Below, piece by piece: positions 9,962-19,630 of a stretch of 64,000 nucleotides of DNA (position 1 is its first letter; each line of letters starts with the position of its first letter). The position numbers and the translations under genes are program-made. This stretch comes from Roseiarcus sp963832305 (GTDB lineage Bacteria; Pseudomonadota; Alphaproteobacteria; Rhizobiales; Beijerinckiaceae): contig CAWHTU010000020.1 of NCBI GenBank assembly GCA_963832305.1, forward strand, positions 61,342 through 125,341. The letters run 5' to 3'. The notes beneath the pieces were generated by a model. That model had not been told where the DNA came from. It was given only the letters and a program-made list of their open reading frames with translations, and made no database searches.

Positions 9962-11179
9962 TTAGAGCTGGTCCGTCGCGCGTCCGTACATCGAGGGGTC
10001 GTCTTTCGGGCCGTCGGCGGTCCAGATGACGCGGAGCGGCAACGGGTCCTGCGGCTTGACCTTGTCGTCGGCGCCGATCAATTGCGTGGAAACCCACTTG
10101 CCGCACTGCTGCTTGGTGACGTCGGCCACGCCCTTGCCGATTTCCGCCGAATTCGCCATGCCGGACTCGGTCGAGCTGATTGCCTCGATATTGTCGGACA
10201 GGCAATCGTAGACGATGCGCTCCGCCCTGTATCGGAGGGCGAAGGCGTTAGGATCGCGCCGCAGTAGCGGTTCCAGGTCCGCCACTCCGGACGAGGAGGC
10301 GACCAACAGCAATTGCTCGGCGCTCTCGCGCGCCTCGCCGTTCACCAGATCGCCATGGGTCTGATAGAGACGTTGCACGAACAGGGTGGAGCTTCGATTT
10401 GCCGCCAGCAATTCCGAGGTCTCAAACAGCCGCCCGTACACGTTGGCCGCCGCCTTCTTGATGATTAAATCGAGGTCGTTCATCGTCACCTCGCCGCGGT
10501 TGGTGCCGTCGAACAAGCTCCCGATTTCATTCTGGACGCGATCGAGAATCATGACCCGCAGACGCTCGGGCGACCAGTTCTCGCCCAGGAACGTCTCGAA
10601 CTTGACCAGATTGGCTTCTCGAATCGAGGTCTCCAGGGCCTCGAGAATCGCGTGCTCGGTGACGTCTCCCGCCTTGGTCGAGTGCTGGGCGTTTTGGGCT
10701 TGCTGGATGCGCTTGATCAGATCGTCAACCCGGCTGGTGTAATCGCGGCTGGCTTCGGCGTTGTTATCCCTGCCGATCTGCTGCAGATCGTCCGAGGCGC
10801 CGACGGCGCCGAGCGACTGACTGGGGTTGACAGACTTCAGGACCACCTGTTCTTCCTGGGTGGTCGGCGGCGCGAGGGAGGCGAGCGCGCGGGACGACTC
10901 CTCGGGCGAAGGCGGCGGCCCGTTGCCTGCCGGGCGCGCGCGGTTGGACGGCGCGCGTTCCGAGCGATAGGCGGGCGCAGCGCGCGAAGGGCGATAGCCG
11001 TAGCCGCGAGGCTGCATGAGCATGTTGCCGACCATTCCGCCCACCATGCCTCCGACAAATCCACGGAGAAAGGCGTCGTTTGCGTAAGCCGCCGGCTGGT
11101 CCACTCCGATCGCAATGAGCGCGGTCGCCGCCACAAGCCTTGCAAAAGTCGCGGGGCGCCTCACCGACATGACGCTCAT
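9962..11179 (-). CDS. Hypothetical exported protein, last gene of the caspase-like block
   Basis: 405 aa with an N-terminal signal sequence (MSVMSVRRPATFARLVAATALIA...AYA), a glycine-rich stretch FVGGMVGGMVGN that could insert in a membrane, a proline-rich linker (about residues 55-110) and a helical C-terminal 290 residues with no domain I recognise. The start at 11179 is chosen over an upstream start at 11293 because GGGAGA lies just before it, the leader begins there, and the longer form would overlap the caspase-Sel1 gene. It lies 61 nt downstream of that gene on the same strand, so co-expression is likely. Confidence 0.7.
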   Translation of the reverse strand: MSVMSVRRPATFARLVAATALIAIGVDQPAAYANDAFLRGFVGGMVGGMVGNMLMQPRGYGYRPSRAAPAYRSERAPSNRARPAGNGPPPSPEESSRALASLAPPTTQEEQVVLKSVNPSQSLGAVGASDDLQQIGRDNNAEASRDYTSRVDDLIKRIQQAQNAQHSTKAGDVTEHAILEALETSIREANLVKFETFLGENWSPERLRVMILDRVQNEIGSLFDGTNRGEVTMNDLDLIIKKAAANVYGRLFETSELLAANRSSTLFVQRLYQTHGDLVNGEARESAEQLLLVASSSGVADLEPLLRRDPNAFALRYRAERIVYDCLSDNIEAISSTESGMANSAEIGKGVADVTKQQCGKWVSTQLIGADDKVKPQDPLPLRVIWTADGPKDDPSMYGRATDQL

Positions 11180-11240
11180 GGAAATCTCCCGATGATGCGG
11201 TTCAGTCCTAACCACACTATAAATCTGCTTTCTGGCGTTT

Positions 11241-13958
11241 TCAACGCCGGATCTGACGGGTCGACGGGGCGTTCGTCGCTGCTTGCGCCGCAAGGATCTG
11301 CTGATTGATCAAATCGGCGAAAGGCACTTTATCCTTGCGCGCGACTTCGAACGTCGCCGACAGCGTTCGACGCAGGACATCGTTCTCGTAGCAATGCGTC
11401 TCGCGCTCGAGGCTGCGGAATTGCGGCTCGGTCGGCGATTCCGCGCGCCCCCAGTCCCAGACCCAGACCGGCTTCTTGTAGGGGTAGTTGCAGCCGCCGA
11501 GGGGAACATCGAGCCGGCGTATTTTCACCTTATGCGTTTCCGGGTCGACGGTCCCGTAGAAGCGCTGCAGGCGATCGATTTCGTCGGGAGTGAGCAAAGC
11601 CCGATCGTTGACGTCGACCGCCTGGCCGTTGACGGCCATTTCTGCGAGCAGGATGCCTGCGTCGATTTCGTAGAACGGGTTGCCGTCCTGCGTGGTCGGA
11701 TCGGCCTGAACCGAGAGCTTGATCGCGAGAAAAGCGTATTTCATCGCCAGCAGCGGATCCTTGGGCTGATCGAGCTGGCCGTTGCGGTAGATGTCCGCAA
11801 GCATATTTGCCGCCCGGGCCGAACCATGGCTCAGCGCGCGATTGAGCAGGTCGATCGCTTCGTTCGCGCCGTTCTCCGGTTTGACCAGCATGCGGCCGGC
11901 CAGAAACCTGCGCGCGAGCTCGATTTCAGCCTCTTCGTTGCCGCCATGCGCGGCCAGCCGGTAGTAGCGCTCCGCGATCTCCGGCTGCGGGCTCGGCAAG
12001 CCATAGCCGCGCTCCATCATCTGCGCCATGTAATATTGCGCGGCCGAATTGTTCTCGGCGGCCGCGCGCCCCCACCACAGCAACGCCTGGGTTTCGTCCG
12101 AAAGGACGCTGTTGGACGCGAGTTCGCCGGCCGAATTGTAGACCCTGTAGCCGCTGAAATAATAGAGGCCGAGATTGAGCTTGGCGGAGTCGGAGCCCGA
12201 TTCCGCCGCCCTTCGCGCCCACTCGACGCCGCGGCGCGGATTCTGCGCGACGCCGCGTCCGTAGAATAGCGCATCGGCCGTCTCGACCATCGCCGGGACC
12301 GAACCGCTCTCCGCGGCCTTCGCGAACCATCGATAGGCCTCGGAGAGGTCGCGTTGCAGCCCGAACGAGCCGTTGCCGTAACGTCGGCCGAGCTCGTACA
12401 TCGCCGGCGGAAACTCCTGAATGGCCGCCTTGAGCAGAAGCGCGTTTGCATGATCCTGCTCTTCATCGCTCGCGTCGGAGTAGGCGGAGACCGTGGCCAG
12501 ACTGAAGAGCGCAGCCACGTAACCCCGATTGGCGGCGTCGTTGTAAGCGGCGCGCGCTTCGACAATGAGGGGTTTGCGAGCCGTATCGTCCAGCCTGAGC
12601 GCATTGGCGGCGGCGAACTTTGCCCGGCCGAGATTGAAGAGATATCTGACGATGCGCGAGTTGCGCTCAATCGATTTCTCGCAGGCAGCGGTCGCCGCGT
12701 CGAAATCGATCTTGTCGAGCCCGACCCCGGGGACCTCGGGCGGGCGGGAAGGGTCGCTCTCCGAGGCGGCGAGCCGGTCGCAATCATCGACCTGCTTGGA
12801 TGTGGCGGACAGGGTCGGGGCCACGACCTCGGAGGAGCCGATCAGGCTGACGAGCGCCCGGCGCGCGAGTTCCGCAGTGGGACAATCGTGGAATCGCCGG
12901 CGATGCCTTTCGAGCGCTTCTCGTTCGGGTTGCTGGCTGATCTCCGCCCAATCCACCTCGGCGCCCGCGCATTGCTGCTGCGTCAGCTGGAAGCGTTCCG
13001 CGCCGACCGGGTCAACGAGCGCGAAATTGTCGCTCACGCCGAGATTCTCGAAGTATTCCGGCTCCTGCTGCCGCCCCCCGGCCAGCGCGAAAGCCCGCAC
13101 CATGCGGGTGATCCGCTGGCCAAGGTCGATCAGGGTCTGCCCGGGCCGTTGCAGCTCCGAGCGGACAACCTCGGTGAAGAGCGAATTGCGACGATGATCC
13201 CCATACCCGAAGCTCTCGATCGCCGTTTCGCCGAACGAGGCCGAGAACACGACCATCGAGCCCGCCCGCACATCCTTCGGCTGCAGCAGACGGCTGCCGG
13301 AAGTCAGGCCGCGCTTGATTTCCCGCTCGTCCGTCGTTGCGCGGATGATTGAACGGCAAGCGTCGAGAAGGAGGAACGCAACCTTCGGCTTCTTGTCCGC
13401 GATCGCATTCATCACGTCGGTGACCGAAATGCCGTTCTTGGCGATTTCGTCGGTCTCGTAAGCCCCCTCGAACGAGGGCATCTTGAGCGAAATGATGTCG
13501 TCCCGGCGCTTGTCGGCTTCGATCACCTGTCCGCGAGTATATGTCCGCAGGCTCTTGATGTCGCCCAGCAGCAAGTAATCGGTGTCGTTCGCCTCGACCC
13601 CGAGCCCGTGGCCAGAGTAGAAGAAAAGGACGACGTCGCCCTCCTTGACCGTGGCAAGGAATGCCTGGAACCGCTTGTCGAAATCGCTCTTTCCGCGCAA
13701 CTCCGTCGCCAGCGTGATGTTCTTCTTGTCGAAGCCGACCTGCTCGAGGTCTGCGGCGAGATCGCTCGCATCATTGTCGGATCGCGTGAGGCTCGGAATG
13801 TCCTGATCGGAGTAGCGCTGTTGGCCGACGAGAAAGGCGCGCCGCGTTTGCGCGCTCGCGGCGTCAACGCCGAGACAGCCGACCGCGATCGCGATTCCGA
13901 ACAGGAGCGCCCACGTGCTTGTCCTTCTCCGCGACGCTCGCATCATGCCATGCCTCAT
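11241..13958 (-). CDS. Exported caspase-like (peptidase C14) protein with Sel1 repeats
   Basis: 905 aa. After a signal sequence (residues about 15-37) comes a caspase/metacaspase p20-type domain (about 40-290) with the catalytic dyad visible: His117 in FFYSGHG and Cys201 in LLLDACRS. The C-terminal half (about 400-780) is built of Sel1/TPR-like repeats, for example YELGRRYGNGSFGLQRDLSEAYRWFAKAAESG and AKLNLGLYYFSGYRV. The predicted place of action is the periplasm or cell surface. Start: ATG at 13958; a TTG at 13967 is also possible. It is transcribed together with the genes on either side. Substrate is unknown; caspase-type enzymes usually cut after Arg/Lys (metacaspase) in bacteria. Confidence 0.9.
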   Translation of the reverse strand: MRHGMMRASRRRTSTWALLFGIAIAVGCLGVDAASAQTRRAFLVGQQRYSDQDIPSLTRSDNDASDLAADLEQVGFDKKNITLATELRGKSDFDKRFQAFLATVKEGDVVLFFYSGHGLGVEANDTDYLLLGDIKSLRTYTRGQVIEADKRRDDIISLKMPSFEGAYETDEIAKNGISVTDVMNAIADKKPKVAFLLLDACRSIIRATTDEREIKRGLTSGSRLLQPKDVRAGSMVVFSASFGETAIESFGYGDHRRNSLFTEVVRSELQRPGQTLIDLGQRITRMVRAFALAGGRQQEPEYFENLGVSDNFALVDPVGAERFQLTQQQCAGAEVDWAEISQQPEREALERHRRRFHDCPTAELARRALVSLIGSSEVVAPTLSATSKQVDDCDRLAASESDPSRPPEVPGVGLDKIDFDAATAACEKSIERNSRIVRYLFNLGRAKFAAANALRLDDTARKPLIVEARAAYNDAANRGYVAALFSLATVSAYSDASDEEQDHANALLLKAAIQEFPPAMYELGRRYGNGSFGLQRDLSEAYRWFAKAAESGSVPAMVETADALFYGRGVAQNPRRGVEWARRAAESGSDSAKLNLGLYYFSGYRVYNSAGELASNSVLSDETQALLWWGRAAAENNSAAQYYMAQMMERGYGLPSPQPEIAERYYRLAAHGGNEEAEIELARRFLAGRMLVKPENGANEAIDLLNRALSHGSARAANMLADIYRNGQLDQPKDPLLAMKYAFLAIKLSVQADPTTQDGNPFYEIDAGILLAEMAVNGQAVDVNDRALLTPDEIDRLQRFYGTVDPETHKVKIRRLDVPLGGCNYPYKKPVWVWDWGRAESPTEPQFRSLERETHCYENDVLRRTLSATFEVARKDKVPFADLINQQILAAQAATNAPSTRQIRR

Positions 13959-13993
13959 GTGGTTCAAATCCCGATCGACTGTATGGGTCCCGC

Positions 13994-16003
13994 TCAGGGC
14001 TCCAAGTCCCTCGCAACGCGGAAACCAATTCTTTCAGAGCCCTCATCGACGCTCTCGTAGTCGCGTGCGGCCGCGCGCAGTTTTGCCGGATCGTCCGCCC
14101 AGGAGCCGCCGCGCGTCGCGCGGGCCGAGCAGTCGCCGGAAAGAACGGGCGCGCCGTTCGAGGCCAGGGCGGCCGGGGCCGCGTTCCAGCAATCCTGGGT
14201 CCACTGCCGCACGTTGCCGAGCATGTTGTAAAGCCCGAACGGATTGGGCGGGCCGCTGTCGACCGGCAGGGTCTTCAGCCGGGGGTTGGCCTTCGGGCTG
14301 CCGTCGTAGGAACGACGCGTATCATAGACCGCAAGCTCAGGCTTGATGGGGCCGAACCAGAACGGCGCGTAGGCGCATTTGAGGCCCTTGCATCCGCGCG
14401 CGGCGTATTCCCATTCCGCTTCGCTCAGCAAGCGATAGGGCTGGCCGGTCTTGCGCTTGAGCCACTGCACATAGAGCTGCGCTTCGGTCCAGGTCACGAA
14501 AATCGCCGGTCGCTTGCCGCGACCGAAGTCGAGGTCGCCCAGCCGGCGGTGGCCGCAGGCGCCCTCGGCGTAGCACGCGTCCCATTGCGCGAATGTCACG
14601 GCGTACCGGCCCACGGCGAAGGGCTTGGCGATCTCGACCACATGCGGCGCCGCTTCAAAGGTCTGGCGCCCGCTTTCGCCCGGGGGTGAGCCCAGCATCG
14701 CCTTGCCCGCGGGCACGACGACCATGTCCGGGCAATCGTCGCATTCCTTGAAGGCCTCGCCGCCCGGATCATTCGCTGCGACCTTCGGCGCGGGGCCGAC
14801 TTGTATCGCCACGGCGGCGGGTGGTTCGGCTGCCGGGGCGGGCGCGGCCGGGGGCGAAAGCGCGGCCGGCGAGCCCGCCGGCTGAGTCGATTCGAGCGAG
14901 GCGACCGGCTTCGACGGCGAAGCGCCGGCCGGAGCGGCCGCCGGCGGCGTCGGGTCGAGCGTGGCGGTTGCTTGCGCCGGCGATCCGCCGGTCCCCATCA
15001 GCACGACTCCACCCTCGGGCAGATCGCTACGCACAACGTCGGGATCCTGGGCGTCTGAGGTTTCTTCCCGCACCTTCTTGCGGATGCGCGCGGCCGCGTC
15101 TTCGATCCGCAATCCCGCTGTCGGCAAAGTGGCGGCGAAAGCGCGCGCGAACGGACTGCCTTGGCCCACCTCGCCGTCCTCGGCCGTCTTGCCCTGACGG
15201 GTCGACAAAACGACGTAGGCCCCCTCGGTCGACGACGGATTGAGCGGCGCGAAGCCGCGCGAGCTGATGCCGCGGTGCGCGAGCACCGGGACGTTGCGGC
15301 AGGCGTCGATGAAGATCAGCGTCGCGCGCGCGCGGCCAATGATCGTCTCCTCGACGTGATCGAGCGGTTCGCCGCCCTGCCTCAAGGCAATCTCCGACTT
15401 CGCCTGAAAATTGGAGGACGTCGTCATCAGGAGATTCTGCTGGATCCCGTCCGCGGCGACGGAGAAGCCGTGACCGGCAAAATAGAACAGCGCGACGTCC
15501 GCGCCCTTGCTCGCCTCGGCAAAGTCGGAAAGCGCCTGTTCGAAGCCGTCGAGGTCGACGTTGGTCTTGACGGTGACCGCAAAGCCGATGCGTTTGAGAC
15601 TCTCGCCGACGAGTCCGGCGTCGATGACGGGGTTCTGAAGCGGCGCGTCGGGATAGGCGCCGTTGGCGATGACGAGCGCGACGAGACGGCCGGGAGCGGA
15701 CGCTCCCATTGACGGCAAGCTTGAGCTTGCGCCGGCTGCGCCGACGCCATCGGCCACATCCCAGAATTTGGCCGCGTCATCTCCGGTCCCCGACGCAAGC
15801 GTCCGGCTGTCGCGCCAAGAGGGCGCGGACATCGGCGTCTGAGCTGTCGTCGCCCGAAAGGCCTGCGCCGCGGCCGGGCCGAAGGGCCCGAGAAGAAGCG
15901 CGACCAACAGGATAAGCAGCCCCGCGGGGCGGCGGGCCGACATCAGTCGGGCGGCGGTCTGGATGAAATCCAGCGCGGGAATTTGGGGCGAGGGCTCATT
16001 CAC
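13994..16003 (-). CDS. Exported caspase-like protein fused to an FGE/sulfatase-modifying-type domain
   Basis: 669 aa with a membrane/signal segment at about 27-47, a caspase-like domain (about 103-330) with His178 in FYFAGHG and Cys235 in FIDACRN, a Pro/Ala-rich linker (about 345-420), and a C-terminal formylglycine-generating-enzyme-like domain (about 425-669) with VVVPAGKAMLGSPPGE, YRLLSEAEWEYAARG, GLYNMLGNVRQWTQDCW and RGGSWADDP. In such fusions the FGE fold is generally a binding or scaffold module; catalytic modification is not implied. The start is GTG at 16003; an internal ATG at 15943 is an alternative. It ends 35 nt before the start of the caspase-Sel1 gene. Confidence 0.9.
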   Translation of the reverse strand: MNEPSPQIPALDFIQTAARLMSARRPAGLLILLVALLLGPFGPAAAQAFRATTAQTPMSAPSWRDSRTLASGTGDDAAKFWDVADGVGAAGASSSLPSMGASAPGRLVALVIANGAYPDAPLQNPVIDAGLVGESLKRIGFAVTVKTNVDLDGFEQALSDFAEASKGADVALFYFAGHGFSVAADGIQQNLLMTTSSNFQAKSEIALRQGGEPLDHVEETIIGRARATLIFIDACRNVPVLAHRGISSRGFAPLNPSSTEGAYVVLSTRQGKTAEDGEVGQGSPFARAFAATLPTAGLRIEDAAARIRKKVREETSDAQDPDVVRSDLPEGGVVLMGTGGSPAQATATLDPTPPAAAPAGASPSKPVASLESTQPAGSPAALSPPAAPAPAAEPPAAVAIQVGPAPKVAANDPGGEAFKECDDCPDMVVVPAGKAMLGSPPGESGRQTFEAAPHVVEIAKPFAVGRYAVTFAQWDACYAEGACGHRRLGDLDFGRGKRPAIFVTWTEAQLYVQWLKRKTGQPYRLLSEAEWEYAARGCKGLKCAYAPFWFGPIKPELAVYDTRRSYDGSPKANPRLKTLPVDSGPPNPFGLYNMLGNVRQWTQDCWNAAPAALASNGAPVLSGDCSARATRGGSWADDPAKLRAAARDYESVDEGSERIGFRVARDLEP

Positions 16004-16134
16004 CTCTCAGGTCTCGCTTCGCGTCGCCCCCGCCGCGCCGGCCATAAAAGATCAGCGCGCGGCCGATGTCCACCAAAAAAAGATGTGTCATACAAGTGAA
16101 AGCAACCTGCGCTCCATCGCGCCCGCACGCCGGG

Positions 16135-18229
16135 CTATTGGCGCTTATTTGTGTAAACCCCCACCAGGCCGACTTTGGCCGCAGGATCGGCCTTCATTGC
16201 TTCCGCCAGAATGGCGGGGATCAGCGCTGCGTCGCGCCTTGCGTGGTGTCCGCGCAGCCACCGCAAGAGATCGTCGGTGGATCCCGACGTCGCCAGCGTC
16301 ACGATCGTGTCGGCGCCGAAGGGCGGAGTCACCCGCAGCGAGCAACGCCAGCCATTGTTCTGCGGGTCCGCGCAATGCCCGGCTGCGCCTGGCGCGCTGG
16401 GGTAGAGCATCTGGACAGTGGCGTCGGCGCCGATGTCGAACACGACAAGGCGCTGACCCGCGATCCCCTCGACCTCGATCTTCGCCACGTCGCCGGCGGT
16501 AAGCAGCTGTCCCGCGGTCGCGAGGTCCGCGGATAGGTAGCGATTTTCAGCAATCTTCCGCAAGCGACCGAGCGCCCATGTCCGGTCAATGACGCCGCCT
16601 ATCAGCGACCCGTCGACGAACTGCATCACGAGATCGCCGCGCGACAGAACTTCCTTCTTGCCGACGTCCCAGACGAGATCTGCTCCCTCGACCGTCGTCG
16701 ACCGCTCGAAAGGGGCATTCCCCTTTTCGATCGTATCCCAGGCCTTGTCGGTTGCGTCGATAAGAGCGACGCGGATGGTGTCGCTTCGCGGCGCGCCCTG
16801 ATCCGACGGAGGTCCATAGCCGGGGGGGATCGGGATATTTGTCGCCACTGCCGGCGGCGTCTGACTCTCATCCGGCGGAGTTTCCTTATCAGGCGGCGGA
16901 GGGGTGTTCGACGCCTGCGACGGCGGCGTCGGGGCTTGCGCCGGCGGCGGTTCGCCAGCGGCCGGCGCCGGGGGGTTCGACGCCTGCGACGGCGGCGTTG
17001 GAGTTTGCGCCGGCGGCGCTTCGCCAGCGGCCGGCGCCGGGAGGGTCGACGCCTGCGCCGGCGTTGGAGTTTGAGCCGGCGGCGGTCCATAGCCAGGCGG
17101 GAGGGGTATGTCTGTCGCCTGGGCGGGCGGCATTTTAGTTTGGTCCGGCGGGGGTCCGTCAGGCGGCGGGTTCGAGGGCTGGGCCGCGGGCGCCGCGCCA
17201 TTGTCGGACGGAGCTCCGCCATCAGCCGCTGGCGGCGGGTTCGCCGCCTGGGCCGCGGGCGCGGCTTCAGCAAATGTCAAAACCGGCTTGCCGTAGACGG
17301 CGGGCTCCGCACTTTGCGGCTCGACCTGGATCAATTGCCGATCCTGCGTCGCCCCGCGGATGTTGGGCTTCAGATAGCCGAAGAGCGCCTGGCGGGTGGT
17401 CACCCCGTCCCTGGACAATTCTCCGCGAAGCGCGCGGGCGAGATAATAGCTGAGGGCGCCCCGCGGTCCGCTGGCGGCGAGGCCGTCCGTTTCGGGTACG
17501 ACGGATCGGCTCGTCGCGCCGGCGAGAAAGGTGACATGGGACATCAGCTCCACGTTCGCCGCGGGCTTCCTTCTCGGTCATCGGGATGCCCGCAAATTTC
17601 GCGCGCTCGTCTTCGCCGGCTCGAATTTGCGCCGCGCTCGCGCGCAAGACCCGCGTCCGAATTGCGCCGGTGCGCGGATCGACCTCTCGCATGCCGCCGC
17701 CGAAACACGAATCCATGACAACGAGCGCATCGACGCCCTTGGCGTCGAGCCGCGTCAGCCACGCGCGGATTTCTGGATTGACGATGATTTCGTCGACACC
17801 GTCGCCGCTGAAACTGAATCCGGACAGCGCGATCTGCTCGTTGACGCCGTCGGGATCGATGCCCTGCCAGCGGGCGTATTCGGGCGTCTGCATGCCGTGG
17901 CCGGCGTAGGTGAAGAGGACGAAGTCGCCCGGCTTCGCCTCGGCGACGAAGGAATCCATCTGCGCCACGATCCTGGCCCGGGTCACGTCGGTGTCGAAGA
18001 GAACGACGGGCTTGACGCCGCCGCGCTGAAGCGCTTCGGCGATATCCTCTGCATCGGCGCGAGCGCCCTGCAACTGCACCGATGCCGGCAACCTCGAATA
18101 GACGTCGACGCCGACGACGAGCGCGCGGATCATTCCGCCGCCCGGCGCTCGCAACGGATCGGCCGAAACCGCGCCCGCGCCGGCGGCGGCCGCCACCGCG
18201 ATCGTCAGGAACAGCATCAGTTTGCGCAT
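16135..18229 (-). pseudogene. Exported caspase-like protein with Pro-rich repeats and DUF4384-like C-terminus (frameshifted)
   Basis: Two overlapping frames together encode one about 697-aa protein. The first part (from ATG 18229) has a signal sequence, then a caspase-like domain with His111 in FTYAGHG and Cys175 in VVMDSCFGGG. Near 17566-17575 the sense reads GAGAAGGAAGCCC; removing one base joins the first frame to KPAANVELMSHVTFLAGATS and the rest. The total length of 2095 nt is 3x698+1, as expected for a single inserted base. The second part has a Pro/Ala/Gln linker with 69-bp DNA repeats and a C-terminal domain (IRVALIDATDKAWDTIEKG... VGVYTNKRQ) resembling DUF4384. As written the protein is cut after the catalytic domain. 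Confidence 0.82.
16907..17095 (-). repeat. 69-bp direct repeat encoding the Pro-rich linker of the third caspase
   Basis: Two full copies (16907-16975 and 16976-17044) and a shortened third copy follow head to tail, in frame. Each unit encodes a 23-residue module rich in Pro, Ala and Gln (PSQASN, PAPAAGE, PPAQ, PTP). The length is a multiple of three, so changes in copy number would alter linker length without breaking the frame. Confidence 0.8.
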
Positions 18230-18258
18230 CGTTCAACCCTGTCCTGCATCGAAGGACC

Positions 18259-19210
18259 TCAATCGGCGGCTCCCTGGCGGACCCATTCCACGCGGCGATC
18301 GAGCGCCCAGGCTTCGCGCTGCGAGACGGGCCGCCCAAGCAAGGAGACGTCGAAGGGCTCATCCGGTCCCTTGCCATCCACAAGGATGCGCGTCTTCACG
18401 CCGTGGGAGAGAAGATAGTCGCGTGTTGCGGCCGCGCGCCGCTTGGACAATTCGATATTATATTGATGATCGCCCCGCGGATCGGTATGGCCGACGAGGG
18501 TCATGGTGTCGACATTCTGCTGCTTGGCGGCCTCGGCGAGTTCTGCGACCGCCTTTTCGCCGGCCGGCGTGAAGCGGGCTTGCCCGAAGTAGAAATTGAT
18601 CGGCAGAGGGACTGCGAGCACCTCGAACCCGCGCAAAAGTTCGCGAGAATAGATCCCGGCGAAGCGCCCACTGAGATCCCGCGCGGAACCTGCAAATCTC
18701 GACGCAGTCTTGCCCTCCTGATCATCGCTCGCCTCGCTCTTCGCCGCCTCCGCCCGGGCGAGCAACTCCTGCCGATCCTTCTGGGTCGCCGGCGGCGCGG
18801 CCCGGGAGAGGAAGGAGATGGCGGTCTCATATGCGCCGAGCGCATCGGCGTATTCGGCGCGATGGGCGTAAAAGTCGCCCAGATTCTCGGCCGAGCGCCA
18901 GTCTCCGCCGATTTCCATGACGCCTTGCACAAATTCGAGCATCTGTTTCCGCGCGTCATCCTGTCGGCGCAGCGCCGGCCATGTCGATGATCGAATTGAT
19001 CTCCTGGATCCGGTAGGCGTCGATGTCGAAATTGCAGGCGTTGTCGTCCGCGATCGCCGTCATCGAATCTTTCAACTTGTCGAACGCCTTGTCGGCAACC
19101 GCGCTTTTGAAGTTCGCGATCAGGGCGTCGCAATCAGCGGCCGCCGCTCCACCCGCCAGGGCGAGCAAAGCCGAGAGCGATAGCAAAAACCGGCGCCAAA
19201 CCGAGGACAT
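18259..19210 (-). pseudogene. OmpA-family outer-membrane/peptidoglycan-binding protein (frameshifted)
   Basis: The upstream frame (ATG 19210, MSSVWRRFLLSLSALLALAGGAAA) supplies a signal peptide and about 60 residues and ends at a TGA at 18956. The downstream frame continues as DDARKQMLEFVQGVMEIGG and carries tetratricopeptide-like helices and a C-terminal OmpA domain (INFYFGQARFTPAGEKAVAELAEAA, LVGHTDPRGDHQYNIELSKRRAAATRDYL). Removing one base near 18958-18968 joins them; total length is 3x317+1 nt. The OmpA domain would anchor the protein to peptidoglycan. It is the first gene of the minus-strand caspase block. An alternative reading is two coupled genes, but the second would then lack a signal peptide. 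Confidence 0.75.
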
Positions 19211-19343
19211 GCCGCGATCTTCCCTAAATGAACATCCATTGGAGTAATTTGTCCCGCGCCCGGCGCCAAGGGGTGAACGCCGCGCGCATTCTGGCGGCCA
19301 TCGCGCCCCGAGAACGCGGGATCCGAATTCGCCGTCGAAATTG

Positions 19344-19376
19344 CCCTGTTCGCGCAAAAAAGCTCCCTGTTCGCGC
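19344..19376. repeat. Short intergenic repeat (two CCCTGTTCGCGC copies) in a 420-nt gene-free stretch
   Basis: The gap 19211-19630, upstream of the OmpA gene, holds no convincing gene. It contains two copies of CCCTGTTCGCGC 21 nt apart (19344-19355, 19365-19376) and an opposite-facing AACAGGGAGC nearby at about 19458-19467. On the minus strand these give the REQGAF...REQGNF pseudo-translation that I recognise from intergenic repeats of Bradyrhizobium-like genomes. Nothing else is evident in this stretch. Confidence 0.45.
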
Positions 19377-19630
19377 TTCATCCGAGGGGCGAAAAAGGCC
19401 GCCAGCCAGCGCAGCAACTCAGTCTTGCCTTCTCAAACGACCTCATATGCGCAGAATTAACAGGGAGCCTTATGCAGCATCCGAAATTTTTTCGCTCGGG
19501 CATTCATCGGGATCGGCATGTTTTTATGCCGCCGCCAGATGGCCGACCCCCGCGGCCCGCGCAGAGGCGCCGATCAGGCCTAACTGCAACGCGCTCCAAA
19601 AGAGTGAGGCGGGGAACTTGCGCCCGCCGC

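Noticed and set aside
17560..17580. Programmed ribosomal frameshifting in the caspase gene
   Set aside because: No classic slippery heptamer or following pseudoknot is evident, and many unrelated genes in the window carry similar one-base breaks.
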